Assembly: GCA_963756525.1 (NCBI GenBank)
Contig: CAVWNR010000003.1
Coordinates: forward strand, 372,001-436,000
Reading direction: 5' to 3'
DNA length: 64,000 nt
Source: CAVWNR01 sp963756525
Lineage (GTDB): Bacteria; Actinomycetota; Actinomycetes; Mycobacteriales; Jatrophihabitantaceae
Position numbers and translations under genes: made by a program. Positions within the stretch are counted from its first letter, which is position 1. The number at the start of each line of letters is the position of its first letter. The notes beneath the pieces were generated by a model, which was not told the origin of the DNA, searched no databases, and saw nothing but the letters and a program-made list of their open reading frames with translations. Of this stretch, positions 16,460 through 24,543 are shown one piece after another.

Positions 16460-18759
16460 TTGGGACCCTGCGCGCCGCCGTCCGAATGTCGCTCCGGATG
16501 AGTGGGGTACGGCTCTGGGTACGGCTCTGGGTACGGCGCAGACTGTGGCGGCACCGGCGGCAGCACCTCGGTCGGCCGGTCGGGCGGCTGCGAAGGCGCC
16601 CCGCCGTAGGGCTGCTGACCGCCGTAAGGCTGCTGACCGCCGTAGGGCGGCTGGGTCGAACCGTAGGGCGGCTGGGACGGCCCACCGTAGGACGGCGGGT
16701 ACCCCGGCGGCTGCCAACCAGCCGGCTGCCCTGGCGCGCCCGCGGATGCCGGCGGGAAGGGGGCGGTCGGCTGGCCCTGTGGCTCCGGCCACGGCGCCGG
16801 TTGCCCGTTCGGCGAGCCGTTCTTGCTCACCGCCACGCCGTTCGACCGAGCGGTCGGCGGGATCTCGACCGGCGGCTTGTCGCTGGGCGTGCGCTTGCCG
16901 AAGCCGGTGAAGCTGTTGTGCGGCGGGCGCTTGCGCACCGGCGCGAGGATCCGCTCGAGATCCTCCTTGCTCAGCGTCTCCTTCTCGACCAGCTCCAGCA
17001 CCATCGAGTCGAGGACGTCGCGGTACTGGACCAGGATCTCCCACGCCTCGTCGTGCGCAGCCTCGATCAGGTCGCGCACCTCGGAGTCGATGTCGGCCGC
17101 GATGTCCTCCGAGTAGTCGCGCTGGTGGCCGTAGTCGCGGCCAAGAAACGGCTCGGAGTCCTTGACGCCGTACTTCACCGCACCGAGCTTGGCGCTCATG
17201 CCGTACTCGGTGACCATCGAGCGGGCCATAGTGGTGGCCTTCTCGATGTCGTTGGACGCGCCGGTGGTCGGCTCGTGGAAGACCAGCTCCTCGGCGGCCC
17301 GTCCGCCCAGCGCGTACACCAGCTGGTCGAGCAGCTCCGAGCGGGTCTGGGTGTAGCGGTCCTCGAGCGGCAGCACGAGGGTGTGCCCGAGCGAGCGACC
17401 GCGCGGCAGGATCGTCACCTTGTGCACGGGGTCGAGGTTCGGCATCGCCCACGCGGTGAGGGCGTGCCCGGACTCGTGGTAGGCGGTGACCCGCTTTTCC
17501 TTGTCGCTCATGGCCCGGGTCTTGCGCTCGGGGCCGGCGATGACCCGGTCGATGGACTCCTCGAGGGCTTGGTTGGTGATCAGCCGGCCGCCCTGCCGAG
17601 CGGTGAGCAGCGCCGCCTCGTTGATGACGTTGGCGAGATCCGCGCCGGTGAACCCGGGAGTGCGCCGCGCGATGACCCCGAGGTCGACGTCGGCGGCGAA
17701 CGGCTTGCCCTTGGCGTGCACGGCGAGCACCGCCTTGCGGCCCTCGACGTCCGGCGGCGCGACCGCGATCTGCCGGTCGAAGCGACCGGGACGCAGCAGC
17801 GCGGGGTCGAGGATGTCCGGGCGGTTCGTGGCCGCGATCATGATCACGCCGCCCTTGACGTCGAAGCCGTCCATCTCGACGAGCATCTGGTTCAGCGTCT
17901 GCTCGCGCTCGTCGTGGCCGCCGCCGAGGCCCGCGCCACGGTGCCGGCCGACCGCGTCGATCTCGTCCACGAAGATGATCGCGGGCGCGTTCGATTTGGC
18001 CTGCTCGAACAAGTCACGCACCCGTGATGCGCCCACGCCGACGAACATCTCGACGAAGTCCGACCCGGAGATCGAGTAGAACGGCACGCCCGCCTCGCCC
18101 GCCACCGCGCGGGCGAGCAGCGTCTTGCCGGTTCCGGGCGGCCCGTAGAGCAGCACGCCCTTGGGGATCTTCGCGCCGAGCGCCTGGTAGCGCGCCGGAT
18201 TCTGCAGGAAGTCCTTGATTTCCTGCAGTTCCTCGATCGCCTCGTCCGCGCCGGCGACGTCGGCGAAGGTCGTCTTGGGAGTGTCCTTGCTGACGAGCTT
18301 GGCCTTGCTGCGGCCGAAGCTCATCACCCGGTTGCCGCCGCCTTGCACCTGGCTCATCACGAAGAACAGCACGCCGACGATCAGCAGGATCGGCAACAGT
18401 CCGATCAGCAGGCTGAGCCACGAGTTGCCGTGCGTGACCTTCGTCGTGAACGTGGTGCCCTTGGCGTGCAGCAAGTCATCGTAGATTTCTTGGCTGGCGT
18501 TGGCCGGGTACGACGTGGTGATCTTCGTACTGCCCTGGAACGGCTGCTTGAGCTGCAGGTCGAGCGACTGCTCCTTGTCATGGATGGTCGCGCTGGCCAC
18601 GTTGCCCGAGGTGATCTGGGAGATCGCATCGGACGTCTTCACGGACTTGTAGTCGCCGCCACTGGACACAACGGACTGCATCACGAAGAACAGGACGACG
18701 ATCACGATGGCCCATAGCCACCATGCCCGGAAGATGCGCTTGCGATCCATTCGTGTCAT
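16456..18759 (-). CDS. ftsH: FtsH, membrane-bound AAA+ zinc protease
   Basis: This hexameric inner-membrane protease degrades damaged membrane proteins and short-lived regulators. The 767-residue protein has transmembrane helices at about 11-29 and 113-135 around an extracytoplasmic domain. Walker A GPPGTGKT is at 206-213, Walker B IIFVDEIDA near 261-269, the second region of homology is in ATNRPDILDPALLRPGRFD, and the zinc site HESGH is at 428-432. The last ~150 residues are a Pro/Gly/Gln/Tyr-rich disordered tail with repeated PYGGQQ units, longer than in most bacteria. Two starts, MTRM and MDRK (18750), are possible. An AGGAGG sits about 25 bases upstream, too far for either. hpt and tilS lie upstream. 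Confidence 0.95.
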   Translation of the reverse strand: MTRMDRKRIFRAWWLWAIVIVVLFFVMQSVVSSGGDYKSVKTSDAISQITSGNVASATIHDKEQSLDLQLKQPFQGSTKITTSYPANASQEIYDDLLHAKGTTFTTKVTHGNSWLSLLIGLLPILLIVGVLFFVMSQVQGGGNRVMSFGRSKAKLVSKDTPKTTFADVAGADEAIEELQEIKDFLQNPARYQALGAKIPKGVLLYGPPGTGKTLLARAVAGEAGVPFYSISGSDFVEMFVGVGASRVRDLFEQAKSNAPAIIFVDEIDAVGRHRGAGLGGGHDEREQTLNQMLVEMDGFDVKGGVIMIAATNRPDILDPALLRPGRFDRQIAVAPPDVEGRKAVLAVHAKGKPFAADVDLGVIARRTPGFTGADLANVINEAALLTARQGGRLITNQALEESIDRVIAGPERKTRAMSDKEKRVTAYHESGHALTAWAMPNLDPVHKVTILPRGRSLGHTLVLPLEDRYTQTRSELLDQLVYALGGRAAEELVFHEPTTGASNDIEKATTMARSMVTEYGMSAKLGAVKYGVKDSEPFLGRDYGHQRDYSEDIAADIDSEVRDLIEAAHDEAWEILVQYRDVLDSMVLELVEKETLSKEDLERILAPVRKRPPHNSFTGFGKRTPSDKPPVEIPPTARSNGVAVSKNGSPNGQPAPWPEPQGQPTAPFPPASAGAPGQPAGWQPPGYPPSYGGPSQPPYGSTQPPYGGQQPYGGQQPYGGAPSQPPDRPTEVLPPVPPQSAPYPEPYPEPYPTHPERHSDGGAQGPK

Positions 18760-18943
18760 CGCGGGACGGTTGGCCTTCCCGCATTCCTCCTGCTCAGCCC
18801 GAAGTACCCGCGCGTGATACCTGATGACGGTACACGGCGGCCCCGGTTTTCCGGGAATCGCGGCATTACGCCGGTTACCTGTGAAACGCCACGCGGGAAG
18901 CTCTCGTTCCGGCCCGAGGCCCGCTCTCAGCGACTAGACAGGC

Positions 18944-19501
18944 TCACCCTAGACCGCTATAGACAGATGCCTTGAGCCGGCCGATGTAGGGCAGGTCACG
19001 GTAGCGCTCGGCATAGTCCAGGCCGTAGCCCACCACGAACTCGTTGGGGATGTCGAAGCCGACGTACTTCACCGGGACGTCGACTTTCACCGCGTCGGGC
19101 TTGCGCAGCAACGTGACGATCTCGATCGAGGCCGGGTTGCGGCTGGCGAGGTTCTTCAGCAGCCAGGAAAGGGTGAGCCCGGAGTCGATGATGTCCTCGA
19201 CGATCAGCACGTGCTGGCCGGCGATATCCCGGTCGAGGTCCTTGAGGATCCGCACGACGCCGGAACTGGTCGTCGCGCTGCCGTAGGAGCTCACCGCCAT
19301 GAACTCCATCGTGGTGGGGCGGGTGAGCGCGCGGGCGAGGTCGGACATGAACATCGCCGCGCCCTTGAGCACGCCGACGAGCAGCGGTTCGCGGTCGGCG
19401 TAATCGTCGTCGACTGCCTTGGCCAGCTCGATGATCCGGTTACCGATCTGCTCGGCGGAGACGAGCTGCTCTGCGATGTCGGCATCGAGCACGGACGGCA
19501 T
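18944..19501 (-). CDS. hpt: Hypoxanthine phosphoribosyltransferase
   Basis: This purine-salvage enzyme converts hypoxanthine (and guanine) with PRPP to nucleotides. The 185-residue protein has the PRPP-binding motif VLIVEDIIDSGLTLS (about residues 98-112). It also has the flexible-loop serine-tyrosine pair in MAVSSYGSATTSSG and the base-binding VKYVGFDIPNEFVVGYGLDYAE region. The ATG is one base past the tilS stop, so the two are one operon, as in mycobacteria. Confidence 0.96.
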   Translation of the reverse strand: MPSVLDADIAEQLVSAEQIGNRIIELAKAVDDDYADREPLLVGVLKGAAMFMSDLARALTRPTTMEFMAVSSYGSATTSSGVVRILKDLDRDIAGQHVLIVEDIIDSGLTLSWLLKNLASRNPASIEIVTLLRKPDAVKVDVPVKYVGFDIPNEFVVGYGLDYAERYRDLPYIGRLKASVYSGLG

Positions 19502-19502
19502 G

Positions 19503-20549
19503 TCACTCCTGCAGTTGGGGGTGCCGTTGCACCTGCAGCCTGCCAGATGCCCTGGTCGCCCGCAGCCCGCCGGGGAGGTCGATCGCTCCTTGGCCGTGCC
19601 AGGCGGTGACCAGCGCGTCCAGGTCCGCGACGTGCTGCGCGGTCAGCGGCGCGGCGCCCTGCTCGTGCGCCCAGGCCCGTAGCACCCGGGTGCGCAGGGC
19701 CTTCGGCAGTCCCGCCAGCTCCGCGACGACCAACCCGCTCTTCGCGTCGTGATCATGAGCTTTCGTGCAGGATTCCTGCCCGTTCTGCATGATCACGGCG
19801 GATAGGTGGGTCAGCTCGTCGCGGGCGAGGGCGTCCAGCGCGTCGAGGTCGTCGCGCAGCAGGGTGGCGGTGCGGGCCAGCGCCTCGGCGACCCCACCGT
19901 GCAACACCTCCTCGAGCAGCGGCAGCACCTCGCGACGGAGCCGCACCCGCTGGTAGGACGGGTCGCCGTTGTGCGGGTCGTCCCACGGCGTGAGCCCCAG
20001 CGCCCGGCACGCGGCCCGGGTGGTGGCCCGGCGCACGGCGAGCAGCGGGCGCAGGTGGCGCCCGTCCGCCGGGCGCATGCCGGCGATCGAGCGCGGCCCT
20101 GAGCCCCGGCCCAGGCCGAGGAGCACCGTCTCGGCCTGGTCGTCGAGCGTGTGCCCCAACAGCAGGTCGGCGTCCAGCGCGGCCGCGACGGCGTCGAGGG
20201 CGCCGTAGCGGGCGGTGCGGGCGGCCGCCTCTGGGCCGCGGGCCGCGCCGACCGCGACGCGCACCGTCTCGACCGGGTCGAGCCCCAGCTCGTAGCCGAG
20301 CGCGGCGACCGCCGCCGCCTGCTGCGCCGAATCCGGCTGCAGCCCGTGGTCGACGGTGACCAGCCCGGCGGCGAGCCCGGCGCGCGGCGCCTCGAACGCC
20401 GCTGCCGCCGCCAGCGCCAAGGAGTCCGCGCCACCCGAGCAGGCGACCAGCACCCGCTTTTGGCAGTTCGGGAGCTTATAGGGTCCCGTCCTGCCAAAAG
20501 CAGCCCGGACGGCGCGGCGCACCTCCGCGACCGCCGGATGCGGGCCCAT
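19503..20549 (-). CDS. tilS: tRNA(Ile)-lysidine synthase carrying two palindromic inserts
   Basis: This enzyme adds lysine to C34 of the tRNA-Ile that reads AUA. The 348-residue protein has the N-type ATP pyrophosphatase loop SGGADS at 38-43, the TVDHGLQPDS motif, LGHTLDDQAETVLLGLGRG and a C-terminal domain. Two stretches look out of place. Residues 17-31, just before the catalytic strand, are encoded by a 46-bp inverted repeat. Residues about 251-268 (VIMQNGQESCTKAHDHD), between two otherwise normal helical segments, are encoded by a 50-bp palindrome. Both leave the frame open and miss the active site, so the enzyme is probably functional. It is followed one base later by hpt. Confidence 0.93.
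   Translation of the reverse strand: MGPHPAVAEVRRAVRAAFGRTGPYKLPNCQKRVLVACSGGADSLALAAAAAFEAPRAGLAAGLVTVDHGLQPDSAQQAAAVAALGYELGLDPVETVRVAVGAARGPEAAARTARYGALDAVAAALDADLLLGHTLDDQAETVLLGLGRGSGPRSIAGMRPADGRHLRPLLAVRRATTRAACRALGLTPWDDPHNGDPSYQRVRLRREVLPLLEEVLHGGVAEALARTATLLRDDLDALDALARDELTHLSAVIMQNGQESCTKAHDHDAKSGLVVAELAGLPKALRTRVLRAWAHEQGAAPLTAQHVADLDALVTAWHGQGAIDLPGGLRATRASGRLQVQRHPQLQE
19748..19797. repeat. 50-bp palindromic element inside tilS
   Basis: CGTGATCATG at 19748-19757 and CATGATCACG at 19788-19797 are perfect 10-bp terminal inverted repeats. A central GCAGGA-T-TCCTGC palindrome lies between them. The base composition is clearly less GC-rich than the surrounding tilS sequence. It is translated as about 18 residues absent from what I know of the family. 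Confidence 0.85.
20456..20501. repeat. 46-bp palindromic element inside tilS
   Basis: GCTTTTGGCAG (20456-20466) and CTGCCAAAAGC (20491-20501) are perfect 11-bp inverted repeats. The inner CGGGA/TCCCG extends the stem to about 18 bp with two mismatches around a 10-base loop. It encodes residues 17-31 of TilS, immediately before the catalytic strand. Its AT-rich ends stand out in the GC-rich gene. Confidence 0.85.
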
Positions 20550-20565
20550 CGCGCTACGTGCGGAG

Positions 20566-21612
20566 TCAGCCGTGGACGCGGGCCACCCACGCCTCGGGCG
20601 CGGTGATCTCGTCCTTGCGCGGCAGGGTGCCGGTGGACGTCCAGACGGTGTTGAAGCCGTCCAGGCCGATCTTGTCGACGACCCCACGGACGAACGACGC
20701 CCCCTGCACGTACTGGCGGGTCTTCGCATCCAGGCCGAGCAGCCGGCGCAGCAGCTTGTCCAGCGGGTTGGCGCCCTTGCGGCGCCGCAGCCCGAAGCGG
20801 TCCTCGATGAGCTTCTGGCTGGGGATGACGGCCGGTGAAACCGCGTTCATGACGTACTCGGCGTGCCCCTCGACCAGGGACATCAACGCGGTGACCCGGT
20901 CGATGACCTCCCGCTGCTCCGGCGTGGCGATGATGCCGATCAGGCCGGAGCCGTCGCCCTCGCCACGCGCCACCCGCGCCAGGTCCGCGACGATCGCCTT
21001 CATCCGCTGGCGCATCGCTTCCGGGTCGGTGTCGACCGTCGCGGTGAGCGCGCCGACCTCGTCGAGCATGTGCTGGCGAAGCCACGGCACGGCGGTGAAC
21101 TGCACCCGGTGGGTCACCTCGTGCAGGCACACCCAGAGCCGGAAGTCGGATGGGTCGACGCCGAGCTGCTGCTCGACGGTGACCAGGTTGGGCGCGACGA
21201 GCAGCAGCTGGCCGTCCGGGCGGTCGAAGAACTCGAACTGGCCGAGCACCTTGCCGGACAGGAAGCCCAGCACCGCGCCGGCCTGCAGCCCGGTGAGCCG
21301 GCCGCCGATCTGCTCGGTGAACGCACCGATCCGGTTAGCCTCGGCCAGCCGGTCGACGAGCGGGCTCATCACCGTGCGCATGCCGTTGGCGTTGACGTCG
21401 ATCCAGCCGGCGCGGTCGACCACCCGGGTCAGCGCGGTGACCGGCGGCTCGGTGAGCCGGGTCAGCTCGGCGACGTGGCCGGCCGCGATCTCGGCGTCGC
21501 GGTAGAGCTCGCCGACCACGGAGTCGGCCACGTCGCGGGACACCCCCGGCGGTGACGGGCTGAGCCCCTTTGCCGCGCGTGCCGCGAGATCCCAGTCGAT
21601 GAGCGAGCTCAT
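20566..21612 (-). CDS. Zinc-dependent metalloprotease family protein (DUF2342, Rv3626c type)
   Basis: This 348-residue protein belongs to the actinobacterial DUF2342/zincin family. A putative zinc-binding HEVTH motif is in LWVCLHEVTHRVQFTAVPWL, with a downstream EGHAEYVMNAV segment that may supply the third ligand. The N-terminus begins MSSLIDWDLAARAAKGLSPSPP. An in-frame GTG three codons earlier is possible, but the ATG fits better. It stands between dacB and tilS, exactly as Rv3626c does in M. tuberculosis. Substrate and location are unknown; no signal peptide is visible. Confidence 0.86.
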   Translation of the reverse strand: MSSLIDWDLAARAAKGLSPSPPGVSRDVADSVVGELYRDAEIAAGHVAELTRLTEPPVTALTRVVDRAGWIDVNANGMRTVMSPLVDRLAEANRIGAFTEQIGGRLTGLQAGAVLGFLSGKVLGQFEFFDRPDGQLLLVAPNLVTVEQQLGVDPSDFRLWVCLHEVTHRVQFTAVPWLRQHMLDEVGALTATVDTDPEAMRQRMKAIVADLARVARGEGDGSGLIGIIATPEQREVIDRVTALMSLVEGHAEYVMNAVSPAVIPSQKLIEDRFGLRRRKGANPLDKLLRRLLGLDAKTRQYVQGASFVRGVVDKIGLDGFNTVWTSTGTLPRKDEITAPEAWVARVHG

Positions 21613-21675
21613 GACGGCCACGGTACCCAGCCGGGTCCGGACAACGCCGGGTCGACGCCGGACGGCCGATGCGGG

Positions 21676-23049
21676 TCAGCGGCAGCCGCAGCCGACCAGC
21701 GTCGAGGCGACGGTGTCCAGCGCGGTCTCGGCCGCCCGGGTGTCGGCTTGGCTCGGACCCACGGCTTCGGCCAGCAGCGCGAAGACGAGCACCCGCCCAT
21801 CGCGGTCGTGGACGAGCCCGGCCAGCGTGGAGACGCCGCTGAGCGTGCCGGTCTTGGCCCTGATCAGGCCCGCGCCGGGCGAGCCCCGGTAGCGGTCGGC
21901 CAGCGTGCCGGTCCAACCGGCGACGGGCAGGCCCGCGAGCACATCGTGCAGCGTCGGATGCGCTGGCGTCGCGGCCAGGCGCAGCAGCGCGGTGAGCGTG
22001 GCCGGGGTGAGCCGGTCGGCGGCGGCGAGGCCGCTTCCGTCGAGCAATCCGGCGCCGATGTCGACGCCCAGGCCGCGGATCACCGCACGGATCGCAGCCG
22101 CGGCGCCGGTGAACGACGCCGGTTCGCCGCGCGCGACGGCGACGAGTCGGGCGAGGCACTCGGCGATCACGTCGTCGGACTGCTCCAGCATCTGGGCGAC
22201 CAGTTCGGAAAGTGGCGGCGACTCGACCCGGGCGAGCACCGGCGCACCGGTCGGCGCGCGCCCGAACGACACCGCCCACGCCGGCAGGTGCAGCGCGGCC
22301 GCCAGCTCCCGGCCCGCGGCCAGCGCAGGATCGGCGCTGCGGACAAGCGCGTGCGGGGAGTCGCGGCCGCCGTCGACCATCGCGGCGGTGATGGGCGCGG
22401 CGTAGTCGCTGGGCACGTCCGCGGGCGCCCAGTCGGGCGACACCGCCGGTCCGCTGAACAGCGACGCGTCGACCACCACCCGGCTGACGTGCCGGCGGGC
22501 CAGTTGCGCCGCGAGGTCGCTGACCCGGGCGGCGCCGGCGTACGCGCCGGGCTGGCCCGGCGCGGCGGCGGTGAGCGTCGGGTCGCCGCCGCCGACGAGG
22601 ACGACCGTGCCGGGCGCCGGCCCGGTGACGACCTGGGTGGTGATCCGGTCGCTCGGGTGGCGCACGCTCAGCAGTGCCACCGCGGTGGCCAGCTTGGCGG
22701 TGGACGCCGGCGCGGCAGCAGTGGGGGCGCCCCGGTCGTAGAGCAGCGCGCCGCTCTGTCCGTCCACGACCTCGGCGAGCACCCGGCTGCCCAGCCGCGG
22801 GGACGCGAGCGGCGCGGCCAGCACCCGGGCCACCCCGGCAGCGGTGGGCATCCGCACCGCGGGCGGCTGCGGCGTCGGCGGCGCGCTTGTCGAGGGTGTC
22901 GGCGAGTCAGCGCTGGACGGGGTCGGTCGGAATGCCGCGGCGTGGCGTGGCCACACGCGAATGGCCAGGAATCCGCCGGCCGCCGCTGCGGCGAGCACGA
23001 TGACCAGCACGGTGGTGAGCAACCGGTGCCGGATCACGATGCGAGACAC
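21676..23049 (-). CDS. dacB: D-alanyl-D-alanine carboxypeptidase/endopeptidase (PBP4/DacB type)
   Basis: This enzyme trims peptidoglycan peptides outside the membrane. The 457-residue protein starts with a signal anchor (residues ~10-31, LLTTVLVIVLAAAAAGGFLAI) followed by a Pro/Ser/Thr-rich linker. The serine peptidase S13 domain shows the nucleophile motif STAK in APASTAKLATA, EQSDDVIAECL where SxN is usual, and KTGTLSGVSTLAG. The second motif reads S-D-D instead of S-D-N. The GTG start was chosen for its position before the signal anchor. It is divergent from ppa, as Rv3627c is from Rv3628. Confidence 0.9.
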   Translation of the reverse strand: MSRIVIRHRLLTTVLVIVLAAAAAGGFLAIRVWPRHAAAFRPTPSSADSPTPSTSAPPTPQPPAVRMPTAAGVARVLAAPLASPRLGSRVLAEVVDGQSGALLYDRGAPTAAAPASTAKLATAVALLSVRHPSDRITTQVVTGPAPGTVVLVGGGDPTLTAAAPGQPGAYAGAARVSDLAAQLARRHVSRVVVDASLFSGPAVSPDWAPADVPSDYAAPITAAMVDGGRDSPHALVRSADPALAAGRELAAALHLPAWAVSFGRAPTGAPVLARVESPPLSELVAQMLEQSDDVIAECLARLVAVARGEPASFTGAAAAIRAVIRGLGVDIGAGLLDGSGLAAADRLTPATLTALLRLAATPAHPTLHDVLAGLPVAGWTGTLADRYRGSPGAGLIRAKTGTLSGVSTLAGLVHDRDGRVLVFALLAEAVGPSQADTRAAETALDTVASTLVGCGCR

Positions 23050-23105
23050 TATGCGCTGACCGCGGCGCCGTCGGGTTGCGCCGCAGCAGAACTCGAGGAG
23101 CAGCC

Positions 23106-23612
23106 GTGGAGTTCGACGTCCTGATCGAGATCCCGAAGGGCAGCCACAACAAGTACGAGGTGGACCATCACAGCGGGCGGATGCGGCTCGATCGGACGCT
23201 GTTCACCTCGACGCAGTACCCGGCCGACTACGGCTACGTGGACAACACACTCGGCCTGGACGGCGACCCGCTCGACGCCCTGGTGATCATCCCGGGTGGC
23301 GAGCCGCTGTTCCCCGGCGTGCTGGTGCGGTGCCGGCCGATCGGCATGTTCCGGATGACCGACGAGAAGGGCCCGGACGACAAGGTGCTTTGCGTTCCGG
23401 TCAGCGACCCGCGGCTGGAGCACCTGCGCGACATCTACCACCTGCCGGAGTTCGACCGGCTGGAGATCCAGCATTTCTTCTCGGTGTACAAGGAGCTCGA
23501 GCCCGGCAAGAGCGTCGAGGGCGCGACCTGGGTCGGGCGCGCGGAGGCGGAGGCGGAGATCGAAGCATCCCGCAAGCGGATCGCCGAGCACCCCGACGCC
23601 GTCCCGCACTGA
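23106..23612 (+). CDS. ppa: Inorganic pyrophosphatase
   Basis: This family I soluble pyrophosphatase hydrolyses PPi to drive biosynthesis. The 168-residue protein shows EFDVLIEIPKGSHNKYEVD, LDRTLFTSTQYPADYGYV and the metal-binding DGDPLDALVI signature. The later aspartate and lysine residues are in DEKGPDDKVLCVPVSDPR. The GTG start has AGGAG about seven bases upstream. It converges with the sucrase/ferredoxin-like gene, six bases apart. Confidence 0.97.
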   Translation: MEFDVLIEIPKGSHNKYEVDHHSGRMRLDRTLFTSTQYPADYGYVDNTLGLDGDPLDALVIIPGGEPLFPGVLVRCRPIGMFRMTDEKGPDDKVLCVPVSDPRLEHLRDIYHLPEFDRLEIQHFFSVYKELEPGKSVEGATWVGRAEAEAEIEASRKRIAEHPDAVPH

Positions 23613-23618
23613 GCGGGG

Positions 23619-24521
23619 TTACTCGACCGCGGCGATGCCCACTGGCCGGTAGCCGAGGTACCACGCGGGCCCGGGACGGCCGCAGGTGAGCCCGACCGCG
23701 TCGTGCCGCTCGACCCGGACGGTGACCGCCACCCGGCCGTGCGGGCCGGCGATCTCGACGTGCGCGGTGCCATCGGTGACCGGGGAGGTACGGATGACGC
23801 GAAGATCGGCGGCGCGGCGTACCGCCAGCTGCTCGTAGGCGTAGGCCAGCGCGGCCTGCGCGGCCGGCGGGAGTCCGACCCGTCCGCGCAGCAGCGCCCC
23901 GACCACCTCACCGGCGTCGGTGGTCGCGGCGAACTCGGGCGCGGCGAACGGGAGCACCCGCCCGTAGAGCAGGCCGGCGGGCAGCACCAGGACGTTGGCG
24001 GCGAACCGCTCACCGCCGACGTGGCTGCACTCCCATACCCTGCCGGGGCGGACCTCGTCGAGCGCGGCGGCGACCGGCCGCCCGCGAAGCGCGCAGCAGG
24101 CGTCGTGCTTGCTGTGCGTGCAGACGAAGTACGCGGGCGACCCGTCCGGCGTCGCGGACGAGCCGTCGAGTGGCACGTCGAGCAGGTCCGCGTCGCGGTC
24201 GTAGCTGCCCCAGCCCAGCCCTTCCCGCCCCGGGCGGCAGTCGGCGAACGCCCAGTGCCGGGTCGCGCCGCGCGGGGTGCGGCCGGGCCGGCGGATGGCG
24301 AGCACCCGTACCCCGCTGCGCGCGGCCCGCTCTTCCAGCTGGCCGGCGAGGGCACGGTCGAAGTGCGATTCGCGAAGCCCGTCGTGGCCCCACGGCCCGG
24401 GCTCCTCGACGAGGAGCAGCCGGCTGGCCGGGAAGGCGGTGCCGAGCATCGGGTCGCCGCGCAGCTGAGCCCGCAGCGCGCACCGGTCGGCCGACTCGCG
24501 CGGGCGCGGATGACGCCTCAT
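23619..24521 (-). CDS. Sucrase/ferredoxin-like family protein
   Basis: This 300-residue protein belongs to the Suc_Fer-like family, related to thioredoxin-fold [2Fe-2S] ferredoxins. Conserved cysteine/histidine positions are in YFVCTHSKHDACCALRG (C134, C142, C143) and VWECSHVGGERFAANVLVLP (C165, H167). These are candidate iron-sulfur ligands. The second half has a short domain ending in a Tyr/Gly-rich tail. It lies 22 bases after the JmjC-type gene on the same strand and is the third gene of an apparent operon with the D-x-G-A repeat protein. An electron-supply role for the oxygenase is inference. The biochemical function of the family is poorly established. Confidence 0.85.
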   Translation of the reverse strand: MRRHPRPRESADRCALRAQLRGDPMLGTAFPASRLLLVEEPGPWGHDGLRESHFDRALAGQLEERAARSGVRVLAIRRPGRTPRGATRHWAFADCRPGREGLGWGSYDRDADLLDVPLDGSSATPDGSPAYFVCTHSKHDACCALRGRPVAAALDEVRPGRVWECSHVGGERFAANVLVLPAGLLYGRVLPFAAPEFAATTDAGEVVGALLRGRVGLPPAAQAALAYAYEQLAVRRAADLRVIRTSPVTDGTAHVEIAGPHGRVAVTVRVERHDAVGLTCGRPGPAWYLGYRPVGIAAVE

Positions 24522-24543
24522 CCGAGCTGGCCCGGTGGCCGAG

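Noticed and set aside
18578..18784. Overlapping 68-residue frame starting next to an AGGAGG before ftsH
   Set aside because: The ribosome site is only one base from that ATG, the frame lies inside ftsH, and the product resembles nothing.
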